Source: Acidobacteriota bacterium (GTDB lineage: Bacteria; Acidobacteriota; Terriglobia; Terriglobales; SCQP01). From it: a stretch of DNA of 64,000 bases. The notes under the pieces were generated by a model. That model was not told the origin of the DNA and searched no databases. It worked only from the letters and a program-made list of their open reading frames with translations. The number at the start of each line of letters is the position of its first letter. Within the stretch, counting starts at the first letter, position 1. The stretch is taken from positions 17,071 through 81,070 of the forward strand of contig JAKASR010000018.1 of the NCBI GenBank assembly GCA_021818955.1, in the 5' to 3' direction. Shown here piece after piece: positions 55,009 to 63,770 of the stretch. A program made the translations under genes and the position numbers.

Positions 55009-55084
55009 AGCCGCCGGCTGTATGCAGTGAGGCGGCGAGTGGAAGAAAAGCCGCGAAAACTAAGACGATGAGTCGATCCGGCAT
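55001..55084 (-). CDS. Possible 27-aa hydrophobic peptide overlapping the nadK start
   Basis: ATG at 55084 opens MPDRLIVLVFAAFLPLAASL then HTAGGYA and stops in the first codons of nadK. It is signal-peptide-like. It might be a translational coupling leader or a decayed secreted gene. A weak call. Confidence 0.25.
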   Translation of the reverse strand: MPDRLIVLVFAAFLPLAASLHTAGGYA

Positions 55085-55093
55085 GATCACTTT

Positions 55094-56173
55094 CTAGAAA
55101 ATCTTCAGATGAATGGTCAGGTATTTTTTCGGCTGTTTGCGGATCGCCTCCACCAGGGAGCGCAGGCTGACGGTCAGCGAGTTGGCATTGCGGTAGAGGG
55201 TGGGGTTCGTAACCAGTTGCCCCATGCTCCCCTTGCCGGCCTGGATGTTGCCCAGCAACTGATCGAGCCGCGTCACGCTTCGGCTGATTTTTTTCGCCAG
55301 TGCGCGGTTGTTTACCAGTTGCCCCATGGTGCCCCGCTGGTCGTTAATCGCTGCGAGAATGCGATTTAGGTTCGTGGTCACCTGGTCCAGATGATTGTAC
55401 AGGCGCGGATCGTTGATCAGCTTTGCGGCTGTGCCATTGCCGTTACGCACTTGGGCCAGAAGTTGATTGAGCGAGTCCAGGGTTTGGTTGAATTTACGGT
55501 AAACCGTTTTGCTCTCGATGAGTTTTCCGATCGTGCCTCTGCCGGAAGAAAGGTCGGCGGTAACGTCTTCCGCATTCTGCGCAATGCGATTAAGGCGCTT
55601 ATAGAGCTCGTCGGAGTAAATCAGCTGCCCGATCGAGCCTTGCCCGTTTTGAATCTGGTCGAGAATGCTGCTCAACCGTTGCTCCAGTTCATTGGCGTTC
55701 TGCAGGACGCTGTGGCTGGTGACCATCAATTCGGAAATCCCGGTGGTGACGGCGGCCTTGAGCACGGTGCCATTCCTGGCGGGCGGAGCGCTGAGAGTGC
55801 CTTTCGAGATATTGACTAGCGCCTGACCTAGGAATGTGGTGCTGCCCAGGCTGACGACCGAGTCGGTGCGTAGCCACCGCTGCTGATTGGCTTCCACTTC
55901 CATATCAATGCGCACCGGCACGCGCGGGTCGGGGGGAGTTTGGGCCAAGTGCACGCGTAAGACATTGCCGATCCGCACGCCTTGCAAATCCACCACCGCG
56001 CCGGAGCGCAGGTTGCTGGCGTTATCGACGTAGGCAACCAGGTGAATTTTAGGGTTAAAGAGTTCGGCTTCGCTGCTCATCCAAAAAAACACGATGAGCA
56101 GCAAGATGGCGGCGAGCGCCACCACGAGGCCAACTTTCAATTGCGACCACTTCAACTCGGACCGCGACGGCAC
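55094..56173 (-). CDS. MCE/MlaD-family lipid-transport protein
   Basis: The 359-residue protein has an N-terminal membrane anchor (about 15-35, LKVGLVVALAAILLLIVFFW) followed by one MCE domain (about 40-120, VAYVDNASNLRSGAVVDLQGVRIG). The C-terminal region is helical, with repeated LNRIAQNAEDV-like segments that may form the hexamer barrel seen in PqiB/LetB/MlaD-type proteins. MCE proteins carry phospholipids or sterols between membranes. The usual MlaE permease and MlaF ATPase are not in the adjacent window, so this is an isolated member. Confidence 0.85.
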   Translation of the reverse strand: MPSRSELKWSQLKVGLVVALAAILLLIVFFWMSSEAELFNPKIHLVAYVDNASNLRSGAVVDLQGVRIGNVLRVHLAQTPPDPRVPVRIDMEVEANQQRWLRTDSVVSLGSTTFLGQALVNISKGTLSAPPARNGTVLKAAVTTGISELMVTSHSVLQNANELEQRLSSILDQIQNGQGSIGQLIYSDELYKRLNRIAQNAEDVTADLSSGRGTIGKLIESKTVYRKFNQTLDSLNQLLAQVRNGNGTAAKLINDPRLYNHLDQVTTNLNRILAAINDQRGTMGQLVNNRALAKKISRSVTRLDQLLGNIQAGKGSMGQLVTNPTLYRNANSLTVSLRSLVEAIRKQPKKYLTIHLKIF

Positions 56174-56249
56174 CCCGCCCTCCTCGCAGCCTCAGCAATG
56201 CCAGACTAGCATGAGCCTCAATGCCCGGCGAGCCGGCAATTTCCACTCC

Positions 56250-57227
56250 TTACCATTGTAAAGTCTTGACCGGGATTGGGGAACTCTCAGCCAAAGTCAG
56301 TGACCCCACCTCTGTTTCGACCGCCTTGGGCAATAAGAGGCGGCTGAAAAAAATCCAGAGCGCAAAGCATTCCAAGGCAAAGGGCGGAAACCCCAAATAA
56401 CCGGGAAGTGGCATGGCGAATACTTTCCAGCTCTGGGCGATGGGGAACACGTATTGCCAGCGGGCCGCAGCCCAAAAATTCCAAAACTCCCAGAAAAACC
56501 CGCATATCAACCCCGAACTCAGCAGCGCCAGCGCTCGGCCGGGCCGGCCGAGACGCAAATCGGAGAGCAGCGATGGCCAGCCCATCCGGTCATTGATGGG
56601 GTCGAGCAAAAGAAAAAAACCCGCCCAGACCAGTCCAAACAAGTATGCGCCGCGGGAGAAAGGCAATAGCAGCGGCACCGCAACCAGCGCCAGTCCTAAA
56701 GCCGCCACAGCGCACCGCCAGCCGGCGCTCAGGTGCCAGGGCCGGCATTGCCGGCTTTGGAATTGCCCGGCATATAACAATTCGGCGGTAAAAAAGATGC
56801 CGGGCAATATGGTCGCGAATGCCCAATTGGCGCCCAGCAGGAACCACCAGCCATTATGCGGCACGCCAGTGTAGGTCCAATTGCGCAGCCGGAAATTGTA
56901 CGCCTCGAACAGCAGCCAGATCGGAATGGATGTCAACCCCAGGGCGAGCGTGCGCGCAGGGAATTGCAAATAGGAAAACCCGCGCAATCGGCGCACGGCG
57001 CCATCGGCGGCAAACAGATAAGCGGTCCAGACCAGCGCGGTAAAAAAAGTAGCGATCCAGGCAATATGGCAAGCAAGCAGCGCTTCCAGCAAGCCAATGG
57101 CGGCCAGTCCGGCCCAGCCGGTGAAAGGGAGCCGGGTCGCCGGCTTGGACCGCAGGCTGACCCAAACTAGCCAGGCGGCTGAACCTGTGGTCAGGCATAT
57201 TCCTACACCGGTCAACATCGCCTTCAT
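56250..57227 (-). CDS. Multi-pass membrane protein of unknown function
   Basis: The 325-residue protein has eight to ten membrane helices. It includes LLFEAYNFRLRNWTYTGVPHN, WWFLLGANWAFATILPGIFF and FFWEFWNFWAAARWQYVFP, conserved-looking aromatic loops that may bind a lipid or isoprenoid. The family is not recognised by me. It is leftward and shares its upstream region with repeat fragments and the CPBP gene. Confidence 0.6.
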   Translation of the reverse strand: MKAMLTGVGICLTTGSAAWLVWVSLRSKPATRLPFTGWAGLAAIGLLEALLACHIAWIATFFTALVWTAYLFAADGAVRRLRGFSYLQFPARTLALGLTSIPIWLLFEAYNFRLRNWTYTGVPHNGWWFLLGANWAFATILPGIFFTAELLYAGQFQSRQCRPWHLSAGWRCAVAALGLALVAVPLLLPFSRGAYLFGLVWAGFFLLLDPINDRMGWPSLLSDLRLGRPGRALALLSSGLICGFFWEFWNFWAAARWQYVFPIAQSWKVFAMPLPGYLGFPPFALECFALWIFFSRLLLPKAVETEVGSLTLAESSPIPVKTLQW

Positions 57228-57243
57228 TCTGACATGAGCGCTA

Positions 57244-57270
57244 AAAGTGTTAGCGGCCGAGTCGCCTGCG
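57244..57270 (+). repeat. Dispersed hairpin repeat, degenerate 5'-end fragment
   Basis: AAAGTGTTAGCGGCCGAGTCGCCTGCG resembles the 5' ends of the other copies with several changes. It is 170 nt upstream of long copy G. Confidence 0.55.
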
Positions 57271-57345
57271 AAAACCGTAATGCGCGGGTTCCAGAAGGGG
57301 CCTCCATCCTTTCTGGGTGGCGGCAGGTTGGAAGTAAAAATTGCT

Positions 57346-57401
57346 CTGCTTCCACTGCTAACTACCTGAAATCAATGTATTTAATCTTTAGGTGGAAGCA
57401 G
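57346..57401. repeat. Inverted repeat CTGCTTCCAC ... GTGGAAGCAG
   Basis: Ten-bp perfect arms separated by 36 nt of AT-rich DNA in the region between a membrane-protein gene and the CPBP gene. It could be an operator pair or a hairpin; no T tract follows. Confidence 0.4.
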
Positions 57402-57439
57402 TGGAGGCAAAATTACAGCGGTTTTGTTCATGCAGCAAA

Positions 57440-57692
57440 AAGCGTTAACGGCCGAGTCGGGCAGTAGTTTTCGTCCTTGGCAATTTCGAAGAAATTGCCT
57501 CAAGCCATGCCCGCAGGCCGTTTCGCGCGGAGTTCCTTTTAGGTCCCGCGCCTGTTAACGACAATACCAAGCAATTCCGCAGGAATTGCGCCCGGCAATG
57601 CCCGGCAGCCATGAATATTCGCCATGTGTCCGGTTTCGGCCGGACCTTTGCGAAAGCGTCAGCGCCTAAAAGTAAAAGCGGCCGAGCCGCTT
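57440..57692 (+). repeat. Dispersed hairpin repeat, long copy G
   Basis: A 253-nt full copy with all the modules and the perfect terminal AAGCGGC-CGA-GCCGCTT hairpin. The ORF-track start of the CPBP gene (57624) falls inside it, so that start is an artefact of the repeat sequence. Confidence 0.92.
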
Positions 57693-57731
57693 GCTCGCTC
57701 AGCGCGGGCATTAATCAGCGCGGGCGTTAAG

Positions 57732-60700
57732 ATGTTTGCGAGACGGGTTTATTGTATGCCAGTCAAGCTAACGCGGCGCGAACTCTGGGCACTGGGGCTG
57801 ACCGCGATGGTGGCGGCGGTATCACTCGGGATTGCGCATTGCTATTTTTCCCGCGCCTTTCCTGAAGCCGGCATTCGCTTTGAGCTCTCCCGCGGTCAGG
57901 CGGCCCAAAAAGCGCAGGCGGTGCTCGATTCACTCGGGCTGCAGCCGCGCGGCTATCGCCAAGCGACGCGTTTTACTTATGACGACCGCACCAAGACATT
58001 TATCGAGCGGGAGTTGGGAAACGCGCGCGCGGGAAAGCTGTTATCCGGGCCGTTGCATTTATGGCGCTGGCAAACGCGCTGGTTCCGTCCGCTTTCGGCG
58101 GAAGAGATGTGGGTTTCATTGACGCCGGAAGGGCAACTGGTGGGCTTTCGCCATCTGCTGCCTGACGAGGCCGCCGGCGCCAGGCTCGCGCCGGCGGCGG
58201 CGCGCCAGGTGGCGCTAGATTTCCTGCGTCGGCGGATGGGCCTGCATCCCAGCCAGTTGCGCTTTATCGGGATGCTGCGGCAGGATCACCCGCACCGCAG
58301 TGACACGACTTTCACCTGGGCGGCGCGCTGGCAGTTGGCTCCGGGCAGCCCAAATCGCGATCTGGAGCGCGCCAGTTATCGTTACCGGGTGACGGTCGCC
58401 GGAGACCGGATTGGCGCTTATCGCGAATTTTTAAAGGTGCCGCGGGAATGGCGGCGGCGTTACGCCCGGCTGCGCGCGCGGAATGACACCACTGCGGAAA
58501 TCGCCGATCTGTTTCTGCTGATGCTGGTCGCGGCCATGCTGGTGATTTTGATCCAGCGGCTGCGCCGCGGCGACGTGCGCCGGCGGCCGGCAATCTGGAT
58601 TGGGTCGGCGGGCGCCGTGCTGGCCTGTTTCGCCCAGCTCAATTCCCTGCCCACGTCTTTTTTCCATTACGACACCACCCAAAGCTGGATGGCCTTCCTG
58701 ATCTTGCAGGTTTTGCAGGCCGCCGGCGCGGGCCTGGCCGTGGGCGCTTTTCTCGCTCTATTGACCGCCGGCGCCGAACCGCTCTACCGCCAGCGTTTCC
58801 CCCAACATCTGTTCCTGGGTTCGTACTTAAGCCGGCGAGGCTTTCGCACGAAACCGTTTTTCTGGAGCTTGGCCCTGGGGTTGGCGCTCGCCTGCTTCTT
58901 TTTCGCCTATCAGACCGTCTTTTATCTGATCGCCAATCATTTCGGTGCCTGGGCCCCCGCCGATGTTCCCTATAGTTCGCTGTTGAATACCAGCTTTCCC
59001 TGGATCTTCGTAATGCTGATCGGCTTCTGGCCGGCGATTTTCGAAGAGTTCACCTTCCGCATGCTGGCAATACCGTTGATCGGACGTTGGCTGGGAGAAT
59101 GGCGGCCGGGGAAAACCGGGCCCGTGCGCTGGCGCTTGGGGCGGCTCTGGCTGGCGGTGCTCGCCGCCGCTTTCATGTGGGGTTTCGCCCACGCCAACTA
59201 TCCCAATCAACCGTTTTATATTCGCGGCCTGGAAGTTGGTTTGGGCGGAGTGCTGCTTGGCTGGTTCATGATCCGCTTCGGCATCCTGACCACGGTGGTC
59301 TGGCATTACACCGTCGACGCGGTCTATACGGCGATGCTGTTGCTGCGGGCGCATAACGCCTATTTGCGCATTTCCGGTTCCATGGCGGCGCTGTTTGCGG
59401 TGCTGCCGCTGGCGATTGCGTTGGGGGCCTATTGGCGGCATGGCGGTTTCGAGCCGGAAACCGGGCTGCGTAATGCCGATGCCGGCGTAGCGCCGGCGGC
59501 GCCGGCCGCGGCGCCCGAAACCCCGGCGGTGCTGCCGGCCTATGCGCCCGTGCCGCGTCGGAGATGGTGGTGGGGCGCCGCCATCGCGGCCTTTCTGCTG
59601 ACGGGATATTTTCTATCCGTCCCACACTGGCCGGCATCGCGGTTTCGCGCCTCCCCGGCGCAGGCGCGAGCCAAAGCCGGGGCTTTTCTCCACCAGCAGG
59701 GCATTTCGACGCGTGGTTATGTGAGCGATCTGGTCGCTCTGCCGGCATGGTCGCGGCACGCCGAAGATTGGTCCAGCGCCATGCGTGCCATTTTCCGGCG
59801 CCAGGGCCTGGCCGCGGCGCAACGCGAATCGGCGCGCTGGGGGCCGCAACTGGGCTGGCAGGCGCGGTTTTTTAAACCGCTCCAGACCGAGCAGTTCTGG
59901 GTGTGGATGGATCCGGCGGCCTCGCGCGTGACCGGCTACCGCCGCCAAATGCGTGACCGCGCTCCGGGAGCGTCGTTATCCCCCGCGCAAGCCCAGGCCC
60001 GGGTTTTGTCTTGGCTCGCCGGCCAGGGAATTGAAACCCGCGCGATGCGGGCGATCCGGCGGCAGGCGAAGCAGCGGACCGCGCGCCGCGACTACGACTT
60101 CGCATGGCAAGCCAGATTGCCCGGCGCCGCTCCGGCGGAAGCGCGGCTCACGGCGCAGTTGCTGGGAAGCGAAATCGGTGGCTTCGCACGCTATCTGCGC
60201 TTGCCCCAGGCCGAGTCGCGCCGGCAACAAGCCTGGACGGCTCCCAAGCTGCTGAGCTTGATTTTGAAAGTGGCGGCGGGCCTGGCGTTCTCGGCTTGGC
60301 TGATTTGGCTCTTTGTCCGGGCAGTGCGCGGTCGCGGTTGGCCGGGTGAAGCAGCCGGAGCCCCATTGCGCTGGAAACCGTTGCTGCTGGCCGGCGCGGC
60401 GGCGGCGGCCATCGCTGTGATTTCCGGTGTGAACCATCTGAATCGGTTGCTGGCGCAGTACCCTACCACTTTGCCCTGGGCGGCTTGGCAAATCGAGGTG
60501 TTGATCAGCCTGCTGGTCATGGCGGCCATGAGCTTTTTTATGACTGCCGCCCTGCTCGTGCCTTTATCTGTCGCCGCCCCGAGAGCCTTCGCCGTCTGCT
60601 CGCGCGCCGCTTGGCGGAGTTGGGGCCGCGATGCCGCGCTGGCCTGCCTATTGGGCATGTGCTGGATAACCGGCTGGGGCCAGTGGCTGGCCTGGCTGAA

Positions 60701-61256
60701 TGCGCACGCGCATCGCTGGGGCACGCTCTCTCTCCCTTCCGCGCCTGGCGTGGATGGCCGTCTGCCGGGCATCGGCAGCTTGCTCGATTCGCCCATCCAC
60801 GCAGTTTGGGGTGCGGCGCTGGCCGGCACGCTCGCCGCGAGCATGTATTGGCTCTGGCGGCGCGGCCGCCGCGCTTGGACCGCCGGCGCGTTGGCGCTGG
60901 CCTGGGCTGTGTTGTGGCCGCAGACCAACAATTGGATGGCTTTAGGACTGGCCGCGCTGGTCTCGCTGGCCGGCTTGTTCTTGCTGCTGGTGCTGCTGGC
61001 GGGTTTTCTACGCGACAACTGCCTGGCCTATTATTCGCTGGCGCTGACCGCGGCGTGGTGGGCGGCGGGCTGGAGTTTCTGGCGCGAGCCTCTGCTGCGC
61101 TCTCGCTTGGCCGGTGGCATCCTGCTGGCCGCGGCCGCCGGCTGGGTGCTGGCGCTCTGGTTGCTGGGCGGTTCTCGCCGGCAGTTGGAAATGAGTTCCG
61201 CCTTGGCCGCCTCCCCCGCACCCGGCCTGCGCGCGCGCCCGGCGCCCCAGCGTTAA
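57732..61256 (+). CDS. Very large CPBP-type intramembrane protease-like protein with duplicated domains
   Basis: From ATG 57732 the protein has 1174 residues (ATG 57756 is an alternative; the track's 57624 lies in a repeat). An N-terminal anchor is followed by an extracytoplasmic region (about 47-250), a membrane block with the CPBP signature FEEFTFR near 436, GFAHAN near 483 and HYTVDA near 524 (the Glu-Glu, His and His/Asp metal ligands), then a second copy of the extracytoplasmic region (RFRASPAQARAKAGAFLHQQ from about 637) and a second membrane block lacking these motifs. Such proteins cleave membrane substrates. This tandem plan is unusual; the second half may have lost catalysis. Confidence 0.8.
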   Translation: MFARRVYCMPVKLTRRELWALGLTAMVAAVSLGIAHCYFSRAFPEAGIRFELSRGQAAQKAQAVLDSLGLQPRGYRQATRFTYDDRTKTFIERELGNARAGKLLSGPLHLWRWQTRWFRPLSAEEMWVSLTPEGQLVGFRHLLPDEAAGARLAPAAARQVALDFLRRRMGLHPSQLRFIGMLRQDHPHRSDTTFTWAARWQLAPGSPNRDLERASYRYRVTVAGDRIGAYREFLKVPREWRRRYARLRARNDTTAEIADLFLLMLVAAMLVILIQRLRRGDVRRRPAIWIGSAGAVLACFAQLNSLPTSFFHYDTTQSWMAFLILQVLQAAGAGLAVGAFLALLTAGAEPLYRQRFPQHLFLGSYLSRRGFRTKPFFWSLALGLALACFFFAYQTVFYLIANHFGAWAPADVPYSSLLNTSFPWIFVMLIGFWPAIFEEFTFRMLAIPLIGRWLGEWRPGKTGPVRWRLGRLWLAVLAAAFMWGFAHANYPNQPFYIRGLEVGLGGVLLGWFMIRFGILTTVVWHYTVDAVYTAMLLLRAHNAYLRISGSMAALFAVLPLAIALGAYWRHGGFEPETGLRNADAGVAPAAPAAAPETPAVLPAYAPVPRRRWWWGAAIAAFLLTGYFLSVPHWPASRFRASPAQARAKAGAFLHQQGISTRGYVSDLVALPAWSRHAEDWSSAMRAIFRRQGLAAAQRESARWGPQLGWQARFFKPLQTEQFWVWMDPAASRVTGYRRQMRDRAPGASLSPAQAQARVLSWLAGQGIETRAMRAIRRQAKQRTARRDYDFAWQARLPGAAPAEARLTAQLLGSEIGGFARYLRLPQAESRRQQAWTAPKLLSLILKVAAGLAFSAWLIWLFVRAVRGRGWPGEAAGAPLRWKPLLLAGAAAAAIAVISGVNHLNRLLAQYPTTLPWAAWQIEVLISLLVMAAMSFFMTAALLVPLSVAAPRAFAVCSRAAWRSWGRDAALACLLGMCWITGWGQWLAWLNAHAHRWGTLSLPSAPGVDGRLPGIGSLLDSPIHAVWGAALAGTLAASMYWLWRRGRRAWTAGALALAWAVLWPQTNNWMALGLAALVSLAGLFLLLVLLAGFLRDNCLAYYSLALTAAWWAAGWSFWREPLLRSRLAGGILLAAAAGWVLALWLLGGSRRQLEMSSALAASPAPGLRARPAPQR

Positions 61257-61263
61257 TTGACGA

Positions 61264-61800
61264 TCATGCGTGCGCGTAGCTGGTGAAAGCGGCTTCCTCC
61301 CCGGCCTCCGCCGGCGCCCGGCGGCGCGGCGCGGGCCGGGCGGTGAAGACGTCGCAGATGACGGCGATCTGGTGGCAGTGGTGCAGCTTGGGACAGCTCA
61401 GGCAATCGCGCATGAACTTGCGCGGCAGTTGCTCCCGGTCGGTGAGCGTGAATCCTTGGCGCAGAAAAAACTCCGGAGCGTGGGTCAGGGAAAACACCTT
61501 CCAGACGCGATGGCGCCGGGCCTCGCGCAGCAGGGCGCGCACCATCTGGCGCCCGAGGCCGCGGCCCTGGCAGGAGGGCAGTACCGCCAGCGATTGCAGT
61601 TCGGCCAGGTCTTCATCGAAAAAGTGGAGCGCGCCGGAGGCGACGATGCGGCCGCGCTCGTCTTCCAACATGCTGAAGTCACGGATGTTTTCGCACAGAT
61701 ACGATAGGCTGCGCGGCAGCAGCACGCCCTCGCGCACAAACGGCTGCATGAGCGCATGAATTTCGCCGGCATCGCAGAGCCGGGCTTTGCGGCAGGTCAT
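61264..61800 (-). CDS. argA: GNAT N-acetyltransferase, ArgA-like (N-acetylglutamate synthase)
   Basis: The 178-residue protein starts at ATG 61800, overlapping the argB stop by 4 nt (ATGA). The GNAT acetyl-CoA site is seen in LAVLPSCQGRGLGRQMV, and the family's short C-terminal CLSCPKLHHCHQIAVI block with Cys residues matches the small single-domain ArgA group found with argCB in many bacteria. It would acetylate glutamate to start arginine synthesis. The track's start (61926) is upstream inside argB. Substrate is inferred from the operon. Confidence 0.85.
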   Translation of the reverse strand: MTCRKARLCDAGEIHALMQPFVREGVLLPRSLSYLCENIRDFSMLEDERGRIVASGALHFFDEDLAELQSLAVLPSCQGRGLGRQMVRALLREARRHRVWKVFSLTHAPEFFLRQGFTLTDREQLPRKFMRDCLSCPKLHHCHQIAVICDVFTARPAPRRRAPAEAGEEAAFTSYAHA

Positions 61801-62597
61801 GCGCATCCCTCCCGGGCGGCAAGCAAAATGCGCGTATGCGGATAAGCATCGGCGAAGCTCGCGGGCAGGGCCGCGGCGCTGAGTATTTCCACGCGCTCCA
61901 CGCCGGCCTCGAGCGCTTGGCGGCAAGCGCTGAGCTTGGGCAGCATGCCGCCGGAAATCTGGCCCGATTGCTGCATCGCGTTCAGCTCCGAGAGCCGCAC
62001 CTGCTCCAGGCGGCGGCCTTCGCGATCGAGCACGCCGGGAACATCCGTAATGAATAACAGCCGCGAGGCGCCGGCCAGGGCGGCGCAGGTCGCCGCGAAA
62101 ATATCGGCATTGACATTCAGCAACTCACCGCTGGGCTGGTCTGCCGCCAGGCTGGCCAGCACGGGAATATAGCCGGCCTCGATCAGCGTGCGCAACAGGC
62201 GCGGATCTCCCGGCTGGCTTTCGCCCACCCAGCCGAGTTCGGGGTGCAGGCGGCGGGCAAGGACGCTGGCGCCGTCGAGTCCGGTCAGGCCCACGGCGCG
62301 CGGCGGCCGCTGCCGCGCCGCCAGCGCCTGATTCAGCGACCCCACCAGCCGGGTATTGACATTGCCGGCCAGGGCCATCAGCGCCGCTTCGCGCGTCGCG
62401 TCATCGGTAACCCGCAGGCCGTTGTGAAAATGGCTCGTCACCCCGAGCTTTTCCAACAGCGCGGTGAGGGTTTTGCCGCCGCCATGCACTACTAGCAGCC
62501 GCTCGCCGGCGGCTTCCCAGGCGGCCAGGGGCGCAAGCAGGTCGGCGCGGGCGCCGTTCTCGAGCAGGCTGCCGCCGAGTTTGACGACCGTGATCAT
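61797..62597 (-). CDS. argB: Acetylglutamate kinase
   Basis: The 266-residue kinase starts MITVVKLGGSLLENG at ATG 62597, overlapping argC by 4 nt (ATGA). It has the amino-acid-kinase KLGGS loop, VVHGGGKTLTALLEKLG, the NVNAD loop, and the SGGMLPKLSAC motif that binds ATP phosphates. The track's start at 63356 is an artefact in the argC coding region. It is the second step of arginine synthesis. Confidence 0.94.
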   Translation of the reverse strand: MITVVKLGGSLLENGARADLLAPLAAWEAAGERLLVVHGGGKTLTALLEKLGVTSHFHNGLRVTDDATREAALMALAGNVNTRLVGSLNQALAARQRPPRAVGLTGLDGASVLARRLHPELGWVGESQPGDPRLLRTLIEAGYIPVLASLAADQPSGELLNVNADIFAATCAALAGASRLLFITDVPGVLDREGRRLEQVRLSELNAMQQSGQISGGMLPKLSACRQALEAGVERVEILSAAALPASFADAYPHTRILLAAREGCA

Positions 62598-63649
62598 GCC
62601 AACCCCGCCGCTTGCGGATAGCCGCACATCAGGTTGGCGTTTTCGAGCGCTTGGCTGGCGGCGCCCTTCAGTAGGTTGTCGAGGCAGGTGACGATCGTGG
62701 CTTGCGGGCGCGAGGGGTGCAGCCGGAAGCCGAGATCGCAGAAACAAGTGCGGGTCACCATCTGCAGATCGGGTAAGCCCTGCGAATGAATGCGCACGCA
62801 AGGCGCGTCCTGATAGGCGCGCTGATAAAGATCGAGTACGGCGGCAGCGTCCCAGCCGGGACGCAGGCGGACATAGCTGGTGGCTAGCAGCCCGCGGCGC
62901 AGCGGCAACAGGTGGGGCGTGAAAGTCAGCGCCTCGGTCTCCATGCCGGCGTGCAAGGCGATTTCCGGGGTATGGCGGTGGGTATAGAGACCATAAGCTT
63001 TGCAATTGCCGGAAAGCTCGACAAAATGTAGATCCTCGCGCAGCCCTTTGCCGGCGCCGCTGGCGCCGGATTTGGCGTCGCAGATCACGCCGCCCGGTTC
63101 GATGGCTTGGGCCTCGATCAGCGGCCAGAGCGCGGTTAAGGCAGCCGTGGCGTAGCAGCCGGGATTGGCTACGAGGCGGGCGCCGGGAAGGCGGCCGCGA
63201 TTTTTTTCGGGCCAGCCATAGACCGCTTGCGCTAGCCACTCGCGGGCGCTGTGCGGCATGCCGTACCAGCGCTCGAAAGTTTCCGGAACGGGGAAGCGGA
63301 AGGCGCCGCTTAAATCCACCACGCGCAGACCGGCGGCGAGCAGCCGCGGCGCCCATTCGAGCGACACCTCGTGGGGCGTGGCCAGAAAAGCGAGTTCCGC
63401 CTGGGCTTCGTGCACGGCCTCATCGGAGATGGGCAGGCATGGCGGTTCCGGCTCGCCGCGCAGGCGGAAGACGCCGGCCAAGCCGGGTGCGATCTCGGCC
63501 AGCCGCTGGGGACCAGCGGCGCGGCCCGAACTGCAAGCGGCGGCGAGTTGGAAGCCGGGATGGCTGGCGAGCAGGCGCAGCAGTTCCTGGCCGGCATAGC
63601 CGCCGGCGCCCAGCACCACGACCCGGCGCGATGAATAATTATTCATCAT
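62594..63649 (-). CDS. argC: N-acetyl-gamma-glutamyl-phosphate reductase
   Basis: The 351-residue dehydrogenase has the N-terminal Rossmann VVVLGAGGYAGQELLRLL and the catalytic-Cys motif NPGCYATAALTAL, with the C-terminal HTPEIALHAG block giving the catalytic His. The start may be 63649 or 63646 (MM). It opens the argC-argB-argA-like operon, each gene overlapping the next by 4 nt. It reduces acetylglutamyl phosphate with NADPH. Confidence 0.95.
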   Translation of the reverse strand: MMNNYSSRRVVVLGAGGYAGQELLRLLASHPGFQLAAACSSGRAAGPQRLAEIAPGLAGVFRLRGEPEPPCLPISDEAVHEAQAELAFLATPHEVSLEWAPRLLAAGLRVVDLSGAFRFPVPETFERWYGMPHSAREWLAQAVYGWPEKNRGRLPGARLVANPGCYATAALTALWPLIEAQAIEPGGVICDAKSGASGAGKGLREDLHFVELSGNCKAYGLYTHRHTPEIALHAGMETEALTFTPHLLPLRRGLLATSYVRLRPGWDAAAVLDLYQRAYQDAPCVRIHSQGLPDLQMVTRTCFCDLGFRLHPSRPQATIVTCLDNLLKGAASQALENANLMCGYPQAAGLA

Positions 63650-63693
63650 TGCTTATATTTATTCACTTTATGCATTTGTGTCCCGGCTGTCAA

Positions 63694-63745
63694 TAAGCGG
63701 CTACGGCCGAGTCGGGCAAAAGTTTCCGTCATGGACAGTTTCGAG
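63694..63745 (+). repeat. Dispersed hairpin repeat, degenerate 5'-end fragment
   Basis: TAAGCGGCTACGGCCGAGTCGGGCAAAAGTTTCCGTCATGG resembles the 5' end of the long copies, with CGGCTACGG in place of CGTTAACGG. It is followed at once by a long copy, so two repeats are stacked here. Confidence 0.6.
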
Positions 63746-63770
63746 GCGAGGGCTTCCAGTCGGCCCCGTT

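Noticed and set aside
61797-63356. 519-aa form of ArgB
   Set aside because: The upstream half is out-of-frame argC coding sequence, rich in Arg and Pro. The true start is the ATGA overlap at 62597.
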